Shown here piece after piece: positions 29,877 to 39,649 of a DNA stretch of 64,000 bases. The first letter of the stretch is position 1; each line of letters starts with the position of its first letter. The position numbers were made by a program, and so were the translations under genes. Source of the DNA: Magnetospirillum sulfuroxidans (GTDB lineage: Bacteria > Pseudomonadota > Alphaproteobacteria > Rhodospirillales > Magnetospirillaceae). The DNA lies in NCBI RefSeq assembly GCF_018224925.1, contig NZ_JAGTUF010000006.1, forward strand, positions 1 through 64,000. The letters are read 5' to 3'. A model generated the notes under the pieces. It ran no database searches. It saw only the letters and a program-made list of their open reading frames with translations, and was not told the origin of the DNA.

Positions 29877-31328
29877 ATGATCGATTTCCGCCCGGTCTTG
29901 CATGTCATCGGCTGGCTTTTGTGCCTGCTGGCAAGCGCCATGATGCTGCCGGCGGTGGCCGATATCATGGCGGGGAACGGCCAGTGGATGAACTTCATTG
30001 CCGCCGGCGGTATTACCGTGGTGGCGGGATTGGGGTTGGTCCTGGGCACCTGGAGCAATCAGAAAAAGCCGCTCAATATCCGCCAAGCCTATCTGGCGGC
30101 GGGGCTGGGATGGCTGGTGCCGTGCCTGTTCGCGGCCTTGCCCTTCGCCTTGGGCAATGGCGGGCTGTCCAGCGTCGATGCTTTTTTTGAAGCCACCAGC
30201 GGCATCACCACCACCGGCTCGACCGTACTGACCGGATTGGAAGGCATGCCGCCGGGTTTGCTGTTGTGGCGCGGCCTGCTGCAATGGCTGGGGGGAATCG
30301 GCATCATCGTCATGGCCCTGGCCGTCTTGCCGGTGCTCAATATCGGCGGCATGCAGATGTTTCGGGTGGAGGTGCTGTCGTCGCGCGATCGCGCCGCGCC
30401 GCGTGCCGCCCGTATCGGCTCGACCCTGATCAGCGTTTATGTCGGGCTGACGGCGCTGTTGGCGGCGGCGCTATGGGCGGCGGGCATGGGGCGATTTGAC
30501 GCGGTGATCCACGCCATGAGCACCATCGCCACCGGCGGTTTCGGCAATTACGATTCGTCCATGGCCCATTTCGACAGCGCCACCATGGATCTGATTGTTT
30601 TCATCGGCATGATCTTGGGCGGCATGCCGTTTCTTTTGTTTTTCACGTTGTTGCAGGGCGATTGGCGCCGGGTCGTGCGCGATCAGCAATTGCGTTGGTA
30701 TCTTGGCCTGATGGCCCTGGGGTCGCTGGCGGTGACCTTATGGCTGATCGACACCCAGGATTTCGGCCCATGGACGGCCTTGCGGCATGGGGCTTTCACC
30801 GTTGTCTCGGTGATGACCGGGACCGGGCTGGTGACCATGGATTACAGTTATTGGACCGGCATGCCGGTGGCGGTGCTGTTCTTTCTGACCTTTGTCGGCG
30901 GCTGTGCCGGCTCCACCGCCGCCGGGATCAAGGTGTTCCGCTTTCAGTTGCTGTTCGCCAATGCCGTGGTGCAAGTCCGTCAATTGCTGCGCCCGCATGC
31001 GGTGATGGTGCCCAGTTTCAACGCCAAACCGATACCCAAGGATGTTCTGACCTCGGTCATGGGTTTTATTTTCGTCTATGCCCTGGCCTTCGCCACCTTG
31101 TCGATGATGCTGGCCTTGCTGGGGCTGGATTTCGTCACCGCGCTCTCGGCCTCGGCCTCGGCCATTTCCAACGTCGGCCCCGGCCTGGGCGCGGTGATCG
31201 GCCCCGGCGGCAGCTTTGCCACCTTGCCGGATTTGGCGAAAATCCTGCTGGCTGGCGGCATGCTGTTCGGACGGCTGGAAATGTTCATCTTGCTGGTGGT
31301 GTTCGTTCCCAGTTTTTGGGAAGACTGA
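29877..31328 (+). CDS. trkH: Potassium uptake protein TrkH (copy 2)
   Basis: A 483-residue paralogue of the preceding protein with the same pore motifs (SGITTTGSTVLTG, STIATGGFGNYD, SVMTGTGLVTMDY, AISNVGPGLGAV). Filter three reads TGTGL instead of TTTGF, and filter two ends GNYD rather than STSD. These differences could alter selectivity or gating. ATG 29877 follows GCGGGGG; an in-frame GTG at 29871 would overlap the previous stop. It ends one base before the convergent DUF748 gene. Confidence 0.9.
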   Translation: MIDFRPVLHVIGWLLCLLASAMMLPAVADIMAGNGQWMNFIAAGGITVVAGLGLVLGTWSNQKKPLNIRQAYLAAGLGWLVPCLFAALPFALGNGGLSSVDAFFEATSGITTTGSTVLTGLEGMPPGLLLWRGLLQWLGGIGIIVMALAVLPVLNIGGMQMFRVEVLSSRDRAAPRAARIGSTLISVYVGLTALLAAALWAAGMGRFDAVIHAMSTIATGGFGNYDSSMAHFDSATMDLIVFIGMILGGMPFLLFFTLLQGDWRRVVRDQQLRWYLGLMALGSLAVTLWLIDTQDFGPWTALRHGAFTVVSVMTGTGLVTMDYSYWTGMPVAVLFFLTFVGGCAGSTAAGIKVFRFQLLFANAVVQVRQLLRPHAVMVPSFNAKPIPKDVLTSVMGFIFVYALAFATLSMMLALLGLDFVTALSASASAISNVGPGLGAVIGPGGSFATLPDLAKILLAGGMLFGRLEMFILLVVFVPSFWED

Positions 31329-34013
31329 TCACAGCACCAGATCGACGCGGGGCGTCGCCTTGGCGTCGTCATCAATGCGCGGACGACAGGTGAACAGCTG
31401 ACCGGCATCGACGCCGGCTTGGTCGACCAGCCAGGATTTGACGGCGACGGCCCGCGCCTCGGCCAGACGGCGCAGGCGGTCGCGTTCAAATTCGGCCAGC
31501 TCGGCGCGATTCTTTTCCGCCATCATCGCCTTGAAACGGGTCAGCAGACTGGCGTCGCGGTGCAGGACCGGTCCATCGCTGGCGGTCACCGCGACACCGC
31601 AGAGATTGAGGCGGATGCCGTCGCGGGCGGTCAACAGGCCGGCAACCTTGCCAAGGGATTCGGTCTGGGGTTGGCTCAACTCGGCGCTGCCGGCGGCAAA
31701 GCTCAGGGATTGCAAGGCGAGCACCGGCTTTTCCGCTTCGTCGAGAACCATGCCGATCAGGCCGACGAACGGAAACGCCACTTTCAAGGTGGTGAAAACG
31801 GTGGATTTCAGCGCTCCGCCGATGGCTTGGTTGACGGCGTCGCTGGTATCGAAATTGGGATTGTCGAGATCGCCGCGCACGGGAATGGACAAGCTGATGC
31901 GGTCATTGCTGTCGCGCAGCAGATCCAGCACCGTCTCGATCGGCATGTCCGCCTGCTTGGCCAAGGGGGCATTGGGGTCGGGTTGGGCGATGGTCAGGCG
32001 CGACAAGGTCAGTCCAAGTTTGCCATCCAAGCGGCCGTCGCGAACGATCAGACCGATATCGGCGTCCAACTGGCCGGTATGCAGATTGACGCCCAAGGCG
32101 TCGGCGGCATAAGGCGACAGCGGCGGCAATTCCAGCGCCCGCACCAATCCCTTGACGTCAAGCCCCGGAATCGGTCGGAACGGCCGCATCATCCCTTGCG
32201 CCGACATTTCGGCGGCGCCGACAAGGGCGCGCAGCGAGAAGGGGCTGTCTTGATCGGGGCGGCCGCTATCAAGAGCTTCGATGGTGCCGGCCAGACCGCT
32301 GACGGACAGCCGCACCGGATCGGGGAGACTGCGGTCACGGAATTCGACCTGTCCGCCCTCGCTCAGGCGCAGCAGGCCCACGGCAAGGCGCGGCGTCGGG
32401 CCGTCGCCGCCGCCTGGGGGAAGGTCGCTCAGGCCCTGAATGCCATTGCCGTCGCGGCTGATGCGAATGACCGGCTGTTTCAGCGTCAGGGCGGCGGCGG
32501 CGATGTCGCCTTGCGCCGAGATCCGCGCCTTTTCCAGCGTGGCGGACCGAGCCTTGAGGCGCGGGGTATAGCGGCCGGGACGCGATAGCGCCGACAGGCC
32601 GGTCGCCTCGAATCGGGCAAGCGATGCCTGCGACGGGGTCAAAAGCAGATCGTGCAAAACGGCGTGGTCGGCGGCCAGCCAATCGCGGTCGCCTTGGCGA
32701 ACGGAAAAGCCGTCCACCGTCACATTCAGCGTCCCGGAAAGCGGCGGCAACAGACCTTCCGGCCGATCATGGGCGAATTCACCCTGGGCCGAGGATTTGG
32801 CGGCGCTCAATTCCCAGCCGGCGGCGTTGATCCTTGTCGCCACCCCATCGGCCTGGCCCGTGGCCCGGAACAATTCCTTGGCCTTGGGGCTCAGGTTCAG
32901 ATGGGTCGCGCCTTTCCAGGCCAATTGATCGTGATGGATGCGCAGATCATCCATGACCACGGCCCAATCGGTGGCGGAGAAAGCCCCGGTCCAGTCCAAA
33001 ATCTCGGATTTGCCGTCCAAGCTGGCCCGTTCCAGGACGATCTGGGCGGTGGCTGTGCTGATCCGTGCCGTCCCTTGGGTATAGAGAAAATTCTGCATCG
33101 CCGCTGTTCCGGCGGCGGTCAGGCCGTCGGCTTGGCGCAGGTGACCTTGCCAGCTGATCGATTTGGCCCCAACCTTGCCGCCCTCCAGCGGAATGTTGGC
33201 ATCGGCCAGTTCAATTCGTCCTTCGGCCGCAAGGGGCGCCCCGGCGGCGGCGGCCCCGGTCAGATGTAGCGCGCCACTGATTTTCCCGGTCCAATCGGGC
33301 AATCCGCCCCACTGGGCGAAGGGGGCGACGTCCAAGCCCTGAAGGGTCAGGTCGGCGGTGAAATCCAAGCTGTTGTGAAGCGGCCGGAAACTGCCGGACA
33401 GAGTGACCGGGGCGCCATTGAGTCGGCCTTGCAGCGACACCAAGGCGGGCGCTTGCGGGGTCCAGGATTGCAGGTCGCGCACTTCCAGCCGATCGACGGC
33501 GACGGTCAGCCGAAACGCCCCGTCTTGCAGATGAAGGATGGAATTGGTCAAGGTCAGGGCCGAGACGCCATATCCCCAATCGGAAACCGCAGCGGCATCG
33601 CCGTTTTCGCCGGGCAGGGCCAAGCCGTTGACCCGCCATCCATCCGGCTGCCGCTCAAGGGTGATTTCGGTCTTGTCCAGATGCAGATGTTCCAGCCACA
33701 AGCGCCGCGACAGCAGCGGTTTCCAGCGGAACGTCAGGTCGATGCCGTCGATGCCCAGGGCTTCGCCGACGGCGTTCATGGCCTGCATGCCGCGGACGGC
33801 GATGTCGCCTTTCCACAAGGAAAGCCGAGCCTGGGAAACGCTGGCTTGGCTCCAGCCCATGTCGACCAGACCGCGGACCAGTCCCCAGCGCAGGCCGAAA
33901 TCAGGCAGATACAGCCCGACAGGAATGGCCAGCCCCAGCAGCACGGCCAAAGTAATCAGCAGACGCCGGATAAAAGTGAATTTGCGTGGCGATGGTGCAA
34001 CGGGTTGGTTCAT
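31329..34013 (-). CDS. AsmA-like DUF748 protein
   Basis: An 894-residue protein with one N-terminal transmembrane anchor (residues about 14-36, FIRRLLITLAVLLGLAIPVG) and a very long periplasmic part rich in beta-strand repeats. It ends in a segment with DUF748 character (residues about 600-890; LSIPVRGDLDNPNFDTSDAVNQ) and an OmpA-like finale (EARAVAVKSWLVDQAGVD). AsmA/TamB-type proteins form long hydrophobic grooves that bridge the two membranes and move lipids. That role is inferred from the family. Confidence 0.85.
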   Translation of the reverse strand: MNQPVAPSPRKFTFIRRLLITLAVLLGLAIPVGLYLPDFGLRWGLVRGLVDMGWSQASVSQARLSLWKGDIAVRGMQAMNAVGEALGIDGIDLTFRWKPLLSRRLWLEHLHLDKTEITLERQPDGWRVNGLALPGENGDAAAVSDWGYGVSALTLTNSILHLQDGAFRLTVAVDRLEVRDLQSWTPQAPALVSLQGRLNGAPVTLSGSFRPLHNSLDFTADLTLQGLDVAPFAQWGGLPDWTGKISGALHLTGAAAAGAPLAAEGRIELADANIPLEGGKVGAKSISWQGHLRQADGLTAAGTAAMQNFLYTQGTARISTATAQIVLERASLDGKSEILDWTGAFSATDWAVVMDDLRIHHDQLAWKGATHLNLSPKAKELFRATGQADGVATRINAAGWELSAAKSSAQGEFAHDRPEGLLPPLSGTLNVTVDGFSVRQGDRDWLAADHAVLHDLLLTPSQASLARFEATGLSALSRPGRYTPRLKARSATLEKARISAQGDIAAAALTLKQPVIRISRDGNGIQGLSDLPPGGGDGPTPRLAVGLLRLSEGGQVEFRDRSLPDPVRLSVSGLAGTIEALDSGRPDQDSPFSLRALVGAAEMSAQGMMRPFRPIPGLDVKGLVRALELPPLSPYAADALGVNLHTGQLDADIGLIVRDGRLDGKLGLTLSRLTIAQPDPNAPLAKQADMPIETVLDLLRDSNDRISLSIPVRGDLDNPNFDTSDAVNQAIGGALKSTVFTTLKVAFPFVGLIGMVLDEAEKPVLALQSLSFAAGSAELSQPQTESLGKVAGLLTARDGIRLNLCGVAVTASDGPVLHRDASLLTRFKAMMAEKNRAELAEFERDRLRRLAEARAVAVKSWLVDQAGVDAGQLFTCRPRIDDDAKATPRVDLVL

Positions 34014-34034
34014 GCTGTTATGGAAACAGGCGGA

Positions 34035-35828
34035 TCACGCCGGGTCAATGACTTCCGTGCAAACCTGATTGCGTCCACTATCCTTGGCGCGATAAAGCGC
34101 CTTGTCGGCCTTGGCCAAAATCAGCTCGACCGAGCAATCCCCCCCGTGGGGGGCGGCGGCGCCGATGCTGATGGTGAAGCTGGTCTGGCTGCCATCGGGC
34201 AAGGGCACGCGGGCGGCGGCCACCTGCGCCCGCAAACGCTCGGCTGTGACCAGGGCGCCGGCCATGCCGGTTTCCGGCAGCAAAACGGCGAATTCTTCCC
34301 CCCCTAGGCGGCCAACGACGTCGATATCGCGCAAGGCCTTGCGCAGGGTGTCAACCAGCAGGCACAAGGCTTGATCGCCAACGGCGTGACCGTGATGGTC
34401 ATTGATGGATTTGAAGTGATCGACGTCCAGCATCAGCACGGTCAGCGGGTTGCCGTACCGATGGGCGCGTTCCAGCTCGGTTGCGGCGGTGGCCAGGAAG
34501 TGGCGGCGATTGAAAGCTCCGGTCAGCGGATCGACGGTGGCCAGACGGCGCAATTCCCGTTCCATCGCCTTGCGATCAGAAATGTCGGTCATCACGCCGA
34601 TGATGCCGACGGGGCGTCCTTCTTCGTCCAGATAGGCGCTTTTCAGCACCATGGCGTCAACGCGGGCGCCGACAGGCGGCAGGATCGGGGCTTCGAAAGC
34701 CGCTTGTTCGCACGCCCCCGATAACAGCTCGGCGTCGGTCACCGTGTCTTCCAGCGGCAACAGGGTTTTGAGTTCGCCGTCGCCGAACAAGGCCCGGAAG
34801 GCCCGATTGCAGGTCTGAACCCGACCGAGGGCATCCTTGAACCAGACCGGGCTGGGGATGGTGTCGATCAGCGATTCGCTGAACCGGCGTGACGCTTCGG
34901 CCACCAGGGTCATTTCCTCGGCCCTATTGCGCTGCGCCGCCAACTCGCGGGTGCGGCTGGCGACGCGCATCTCCAGGGTTTCATTCGACCGCCGCAAGGC
35001 CGTGACCGCCCGGTTGTGACCGGTGATGTCACGGGCTTCGACCATCATTTCCGGCCCCATGCCGGTTGCCGGCAGCACCGTGGCGCGAACCAGCGCATCA
35101 AAGGCGGTGCCGTCACGGTGGAGCAGTCGCAACGGCACCGCCGCGCCTTCCTTGGCGATATCGTCAACCAGCGGGGCATAATCGGGGTGCAAGATGTCTT
35201 CGAGCCGCAAGCCGATAACCTGTTCGGCCTCGACCGCCCCCAGCAGGGCGATGCCAGCCTTGTTGACATAGCGGATCGAGCCGGCGACCACATGGCAGAC
35301 CAGATTCATGGAATTATCCACCAGCAGGTGGAAACGGGTGTCGGTCTGTTGGGCGGCGCCGGCCAGCTTGCCCTCTTTGGACATGTCGCGGCCGGTCACC
35401 ACGGTGGCGTCGGGGCCGATTTCGCGGGCGCGGTACACCTGCAATTCGATGTCGTGCAGCGCCCGATCCAAGCCGATGATGCGGGTGGGAACGCCGCGAT
35501 CCTCGCTGGCCATGCCCGCCAGGAACAATTCCAGCACTTGGCCGTATTCGGGAATCAAGAATTCAGCCAATCTGCGGCCGATCAGTTCCTCGGTGGTTTT
35601 TGCTCCCAGCATGCGGGCGCCGGCACCATTGATTGCGGTGATGGCGCCAGCCCTGCACAAGCAGATGAGGTCACGGCTGACCTCGAGAATCTGCATCATC
35701 TCGCCGTTGAAGCGCGGACCGCGCCTGCGCCGTTCGATGGCGAGATCGATGATGTTAGTAATTGGATCCATCAACCCGGTCCCCGCTTCTCCCCAAGTAA
35801 ACGGCTTAATCCTTTCAGCAAAATGCAT
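34035..35828 (-). CDS. Multi-PAS diguanylate cyclase
   Basis: A cytoplasmic protein of about 597 residues with three PAS-type domains (residues about 35-150, 165-290 and 320-435) joined by coiled-coil helices, then a GGEEF domain (GRLGGEEFAVLLPETG). The autoinhibitory I-site is intact (RDID, five residues before GGEEF), so the enzyme should be feedback-inhibited by c-di-GMP. No membrane segment or cofactor motif is visible; the PAS ligand is unknown. The start is uncertain: ATG 35828 has a weak AGG, and ATG 35771 is also possible. It sits 21 bases upstream of the DUF748 start. Confidence 0.88.
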   Translation of the reverse strand: MHFAERIKPFTWGEAGTGLMDPITNIIDLAIERRRRGPRFNGEMMQILEVSRDLICLCRAGAITAINGAGARMLGAKTTEELIGRRLAEFLIPEYGQVLELFLAGMASEDRGVPTRIIGLDRALHDIELQVYRAREIGPDATVVTGRDMSKEGKLAGAAQQTDTRFHLLVDNSMNLVCHVVAGSIRYVNKAGIALLGAVEAEQVIGLRLEDILHPDYAPLVDDIAKEGAAVPLRLLHRDGTAFDALVRATVLPATGMGPEMMVEARDITGHNRAVTALRRSNETLEMRVASRTRELAAQRNRAEEMTLVAEASRRFSESLIDTIPSPVWFKDALGRVQTCNRAFRALFGDGELKTLLPLEDTVTDAELLSGACEQAAFEAPILPPVGARVDAMVLKSAYLDEEGRPVGIIGVMTDISDRKAMERELRRLATVDPLTGAFNRRHFLATAATELERAHRYGNPLTVLMLDVDHFKSINDHHGHAVGDQALCLLVDTLRKALRDIDVVGRLGGEEFAVLLPETGMAGALVTAERLRAQVAAARVPLPDGSQTSFTISIGAAAPHGGDCSVELILAKADKALYRAKDSGRNQVCTEVIDPA

Positions 35829-35858
35829 CAACCTAAAAGCAACGAGGTAGAAGCGTTT

Positions 35859-37307
35859 TCATTGCCCCGATTCGGCGGTGACCCGATTGCGCCCCATTTG
35901 TTTGGCCTGATACATGGCGCGGTCGGCGCGGCTAAGAAGGTGGTCGAACAGGGTCTCGCCCTCCAGCCGGGTGGTCACGCCCAGGCTGATGGTGGTGCGC
36001 AATCCACCCTCGACCACCGGCAGATGGAGTGCGGCAACGGCGGTCCGCAACCGTTCGGCCAGCTGGGTTGCCCCCTCCAGACTGGTTTGGGGCAAAAACA
36101 CGGCGAATTCCTCGCCGCCCATGCGGCCAAGGACATCGACCTCGCGCAATTGCTCGGCCATGGTCGCGGTCAGCGCCTTCAGCAATTCGTCGCCGATGGC
36201 GTGGCCCCAGGAATCGTTGACCGTCTTGAAGAAATCCACATCCAGCATGATCACCGATAACGGCAGGTCATAGCGATGGGCGCGCTCGATCTCTTGGTGC
36301 GCCAGGGCGGTGAAGTGACGGCGGTTTGCGATGCCGGTCAGCGGGTCCATGGTGGCGAGGCGGCGTAATTCCCGTTCCAGGTTCTTGCGTTCGGAGATGT
36401 CGATGGCCATGCCGATGATGCCATTGGGCACCACCCCATCGGCGGGCAAGGCCGCCTTGGTCACCAGCAGAGCGCGGTTGCGGCCGCTGCAATCGGGAAT
36501 TTGGGTTTCGAATTCCTCGCGCCGGGATGATCCCTCAAGGACCCGGCAATCGCTCTCGAGTTCTTCCGGCGGCAGGTGGCGGCCCAGGACTTCCTCGGCC
36601 GAGTACCCGAGCCACGACTGCGTCTCGATGCCGAAAAATTCGCGAAAGGCACGATTATAAAGACGGTAATGGCCGGCCAGATCCTTGACCCACAGCGGAT
36701 TGGGCAGCAATTCCACCAGACGCTCGGAAAACGCCTGGGCCTCGGCCAGGGCATGGGTGCGTTCCAGCACGCGGGCTTCAAGAGTGGCGTTCAACTTTTC
36801 GATGGTGTCGATGTCGATCCACGAGCGCAATGCCCCGACCAGGGCGGTAAACAGCTTTTGCGCCGTCAGTTCGGTCTTCGAGCGGTAATCGTTGATGTCA
36901 TAAGACAGCATCACCTCGCGTTCCGGCGCTTCGCCCGGTTGGCCGGTGCGCAAGATGATGCGCAGGCGGGTGTTGCCCAGTTCCTGGCGCACCACCTGGG
37001 CCAAGGAGAGCCCGGCATGGTCGGTTTCCATGACCACGTCCAGCAGCATCACCGGGATATCGCTGCGGTTTTCCAAGATGGTCCGCGCCTCGGCGGCGGA
37101 ATGGGCGGAAACGGGGATGAACCCGCGATCCTTGAAGCGGAAATCCCGCAAGAGAACCGCGGTCATGCCATGCACCTGAGGGTCGTCATCGACGACCAGG
37201 ATCGGCCATGGCGGCAAGTCTCGATCGCCATCAACCGCTTTGGCGGCGCGTAAATTAAGACGCTTCTTGCCGGAATCGCCAGCGGGCGGAGAGCTATCTG
37301 AATTCAT
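35859..37307 (-). CDS. Response regulator with PAS and GGEEF domains
   Basis: A 482-residue regulator. The receiver domain (residues about 32-165) has acidic VVDDDP, phosphoacceptor Asp in MLLDVVMETD and Lys in YRSKTE. A PAS/PAC domain (residues about 200-310) and a GGEEF domain (GRMGGEEFAVFLPQTS) follow. The I-site is present (REVD). It should make c-di-GMP when phosphorylated. The cognate kinase is not adjacent. ATG 37307 follows AAAGAG. It lies just upstream of, and in the same direction as, the multi-PAS cyclase. Confidence 0.92.
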   Translation of the reverse strand: MNSDSSPPAGDSGKKRLNLRAAKAVDGDRDLPPWPILVVDDDPQVHGMTAVLLRDFRFKDRGFIPVSAHSAAEARTILENRSDIPVMLLDVVMETDHAGLSLAQVVRQELGNTRLRIILRTGQPGEAPEREVMLSYDINDYRSKTELTAQKLFTALVGALRSWIDIDTIEKLNATLEARVLERTHALAEAQAFSERLVELLPNPLWVKDLAGHYRLYNRAFREFFGIETQSWLGYSAEEVLGRHLPPEELESDCRVLEGSSRREEFETQIPDCSGRNRALLVTKAALPADGVVPNGIIGMAIDISERKNLERELRRLATMDPLTGIANRRHFTALAHQEIERAHRYDLPLSVIMLDVDFFKTVNDSWGHAIGDELLKALTATMAEQLREVDVLGRMGGEEFAVFLPQTSLEGATQLAERLRTAVAALHLPVVEGGLRTTISLGVTTRLEGETLFDHLLSRADRAMYQAKQMGRNRVTAESGQ

Positions 37308-37492
37308 TGCAACTCTTTGATGGTATCTGTGATCTTGTCGACTTGGGATCATTCCATGCTGCACGGCACATAGCCATCGACAATTTGGCGTCTACTCACG
37401 TCGATTTGTGTCAAATGCCCAGGTTTCGCGGCGAGTGAGAGTTTCCCTCTGGGATAAAAGCGGCTACTATCTGGCGAGATCACTCCAGGCGC

Positions 37493-39202
37493 ATGGAACC
37501 AGCCCCCTTGTTTCAGTCCCGCATACCCGGCGCGGGTCCGCGTTCACCTCAGACGACCCAGGTACGCATGCTGGACGGGCTGTCGTTCAAGCAGGCCTTC
37601 GCCACCTTGATCATCGCCTTGACGGTCGGGCTGCTGACCAGCGCCTATGAACTGCAAAACGATTACCGCAATATGCACGAGCAGGTTCGGCACGATATGG
37701 CCGCCGACCTTAATCTTGTGCGCGGCCTTGCCGTCGAGGCCGCCTATCAGTTGTCGGCGGAACTGGCCGGCGAGGTGGTGGGCGGGCTGCACCAAAATCC
37801 CATGGTGCTGGAAGTCACCTTGACCGACAATTATGGCGGCGAACTGGGCAAAGAGAAGCGGGCGGCGGTATCGACCCCCTTTCCGGCCTTGGCCGAACGG
37901 TTGTTTGGGGACGTCGCCGCTCACGCGCGTGCGCTGGAAACCCGCAACCCCAACGGCTCCAGTACCTCCGTCGGCTCCTTGGAACTGCACTTGGACAGCG
38001 CCGGCCTGCTCAATGCGTGGCTGAGTCGCGCCGCTGCCGCCGTTTGGTCGGGGGTGGCGCGGGCCGTGCTGGTGTGCGCCTTGGTGGTTGCCGTCTTTTA
38101 CATATTGATCACCAAGCCGTTGCTGCGGATCACCGCCGCCATCGGCCGCGTCGATACCACCCATCCCGGCGCCTTCCTGATCGATCTGCCGCGGGGGCAT
38201 CAGCGCGACGAACTGGGGTTGCTGGTCGGCACCGTCAACGGCATGTTGGGCGAATCCCAGCATGGGTTGGATGATCGCGATTCCGCTCAAAACGAACTGG
38301 CCGCCCTGGCCCGCGATCTGGAACGCCGGGTGGCCGAGCGCACCCATGAACTGGCGCGGGAAAAAGAAGGGGTGGAGCGGGCCTTGGCCCAGCTGAACCT
38401 GGCCAATACCGAATTGGAAAAAGCCAACCGCGATATCAATGACGGCATCCGTTACGCCAGTCGCATTCAGACCGCCCTGTTGCCCGATCAGGGGGCGCTG
38501 TCGGGCGTGGTGGATGAACTGGCGGTGGGCTGGCAACCGCTGGACATGGTCGGCGGCGATTATTATTGGGCCGGCTCGTTCGATTCCATGGGCGTCATCG
38601 CGGTGATGGATTGTACCGGTCACGGCGTGCCCGGCGCCTTCATGACGGCGGTGGTGGCCTCAAGTTTCAGCCGCATCTTGCATCATCACGGCCACGAGGA
38701 CCCGGCCGAGATGCTGACCCAGTTGAATCGGCTGGTGAAAACGGCGTTGCGCCAGGACCGCGATAGCGCGGTCAGCAATGATGGCTTGGACGCCGCCATC
38801 TGCGTCATCGACCGGGCCAAGGCGACGCTGACTTTCGCCGGCGCCAATCTGCCGTTGCTGGTGGCCGAGAATGGCGGTTTGCGGCAAGTGCGCGGGGACC
38901 GCATGAGCCTGGGTTATCTGGACAGCCCCGAGGATTACCGTTTTTCCGCCCACAGCATGAGCATCACCCCCGGCTCGGCTTTTTATCTGTATACGGACGG
39001 CGTCACCGATCAGGTTGGCGGCGACAACAACCGTTTGTTCGGCCGTCGCCGGCTGCAGGAAGTGCTGGCCGAAATGGGTACCCGCCCGGTCACCGAGCAG
39101 ATGGATGCCTTGTTCCAGCAATTAAGCCAGTGGCGCGGCGAGCAGCGGCGCCGCGACGACATGACCTTTGTCGCCTTTCGGCCGTTGAGCGCCGAGGCTT
39201 AG
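37493..39202 (+). CDS. SpoIIE/RsbU-type PP2C phosphatase with HAMP
   Basis: A 569-residue membrane phosphatase. Transmembrane helices are at about residues 35-55 and 185-205, with a periplasmic region between, then HAMP, then a coiled coil. A SpoIIE domain (residues about 330-565) follows with metal motifs GGDYYWAG, MDCTGHGVPGAFMT, LYTDGVTDQ and RRDDMTFVAF. Such proteins dephosphorylate anti-anti-sigma or STAS partners, as in the RsbU and SiaA systems. No STAS or anti-sigma gene is adjacent. ATG 37568 is an alternative start that would remove a Pro-rich N-terminus. Confidence 0.87.
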   Translation: MEPAPLFQSRIPGAGPRSPQTTQVRMLDGLSFKQAFATLIIALTVGLLTSAYELQNDYRNMHEQVRHDMAADLNLVRGLAVEAAYQLSAELAGEVVGGLHQNPMVLEVTLTDNYGGELGKEKRAAVSTPFPALAERLFGDVAAHARALETRNPNGSSTSVGSLELHLDSAGLLNAWLSRAAAAVWSGVARAVLVCALVVAVFYILITKPLLRITAAIGRVDTTHPGAFLIDLPRGHQRDELGLLVGTVNGMLGESQHGLDDRDSAQNELAALARDLERRVAERTHELAREKEGVERALAQLNLANTELEKANRDINDGIRYASRIQTALLPDQGALSGVVDELAVGWQPLDMVGGDYYWAGSFDSMGVIAVMDCTGHGVPGAFMTAVVASSFSRILHHHGHEDPAEMLTQLNRLVKTALRQDRDSAVSNDGLDAAICVIDRAKATLTFAGANLPLLVAENGGLRQVRGDRMSLGYLDSPEDYRFSAHSMSITPGSAFYLYTDGVTDQVGGDNNRLFGRRRLQEVLAEMGTRPVTEQMDALFQQLSQWRGEQRRRDDMTFVAFRPLSAEA

Positions 39203-39204
39203 CT

Positions 39205-39229
39205 CCCGCCCCCCACACGTGGGGGCGGG
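39205..39229. terminator. Strong hairpin between convergent genes
   Basis: CCCGCCCCC (39205-39213) pairs with GGGGGCGGG (39221-39229) around a 7-base loop. It begins directly after the phosphatase stop and ends next to the stop of the convergent cupin gene. There is no T-run, so it may terminate by stalling or protect 3' ends. Confidence 0.55.
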
Positions 39230-39230
39230 G

Positions 39231-39647
39231 TCATGGCGCCCAGCCCGGCGGGGCCATCTCGAAGCCGTCGAAATGAAAGGCGGGGGCGACGATGCAAGAC
39301 ACCAATGTCCACGCCCCCAACGGTTCCGCCGCCTGCCAGGCATGGGCGGGAACCACCGCCTGGACGCTGTCCCCCACCATGACGTCGCCGCCCAGGATGA
39401 TATCCCGGCTGGGCTGGCCCGCTTCGGCGATGGACAGGCGCAACGCCTCGCCGCCATGCCAAAGCCAGATTTCCACCGCATCGACCCGATGCCAATGCGA
39501 GCGTTCGCCTGCCTGCAACAGGTAATGGATGGCGGTGCACGCCCCCCGGCCGCCATCGTCGTGATGGCGGTAGGTTTCGCCGTAATGACCGCCTTCCGGG
39601 TGGGGCCGCAGCCCCAACCGGGCGATGACGTCAGCCGCTTGCGACAT
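39231..39647 (-). CDS. Cupin protein, DUF985 family
   Basis: A 138-residue cupin of the DUF985 group. It contains LGLRPHPEGGHYGETYR at the start, the cupin metal motif SHWHRVDAVEIWLWHGG, and the end GWTL-like segment LGAWTLVSCIVAPAFHFDGFEMA. The cellular role is unknown; some members bind metals or sugars. ATG 39647 lies 2 bases after the GST stop. Last gene of a six-gene minus-strand run. Confidence 0.85.
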   Translation of the reverse strand: MSQAADVIARLGLRPHPEGGHYGETYRHHDDGGRGACTAIHYLLQAGERSHWHRVDAVEIWLWHGGEALRLSIAEAGQPSRDIILGGDVMVGDSVQAVVPAHAWQAAEPLGAWTLVSCIVAPAFHFDGFEMAPPGWAP

Positions 39648-39649
39648 TG

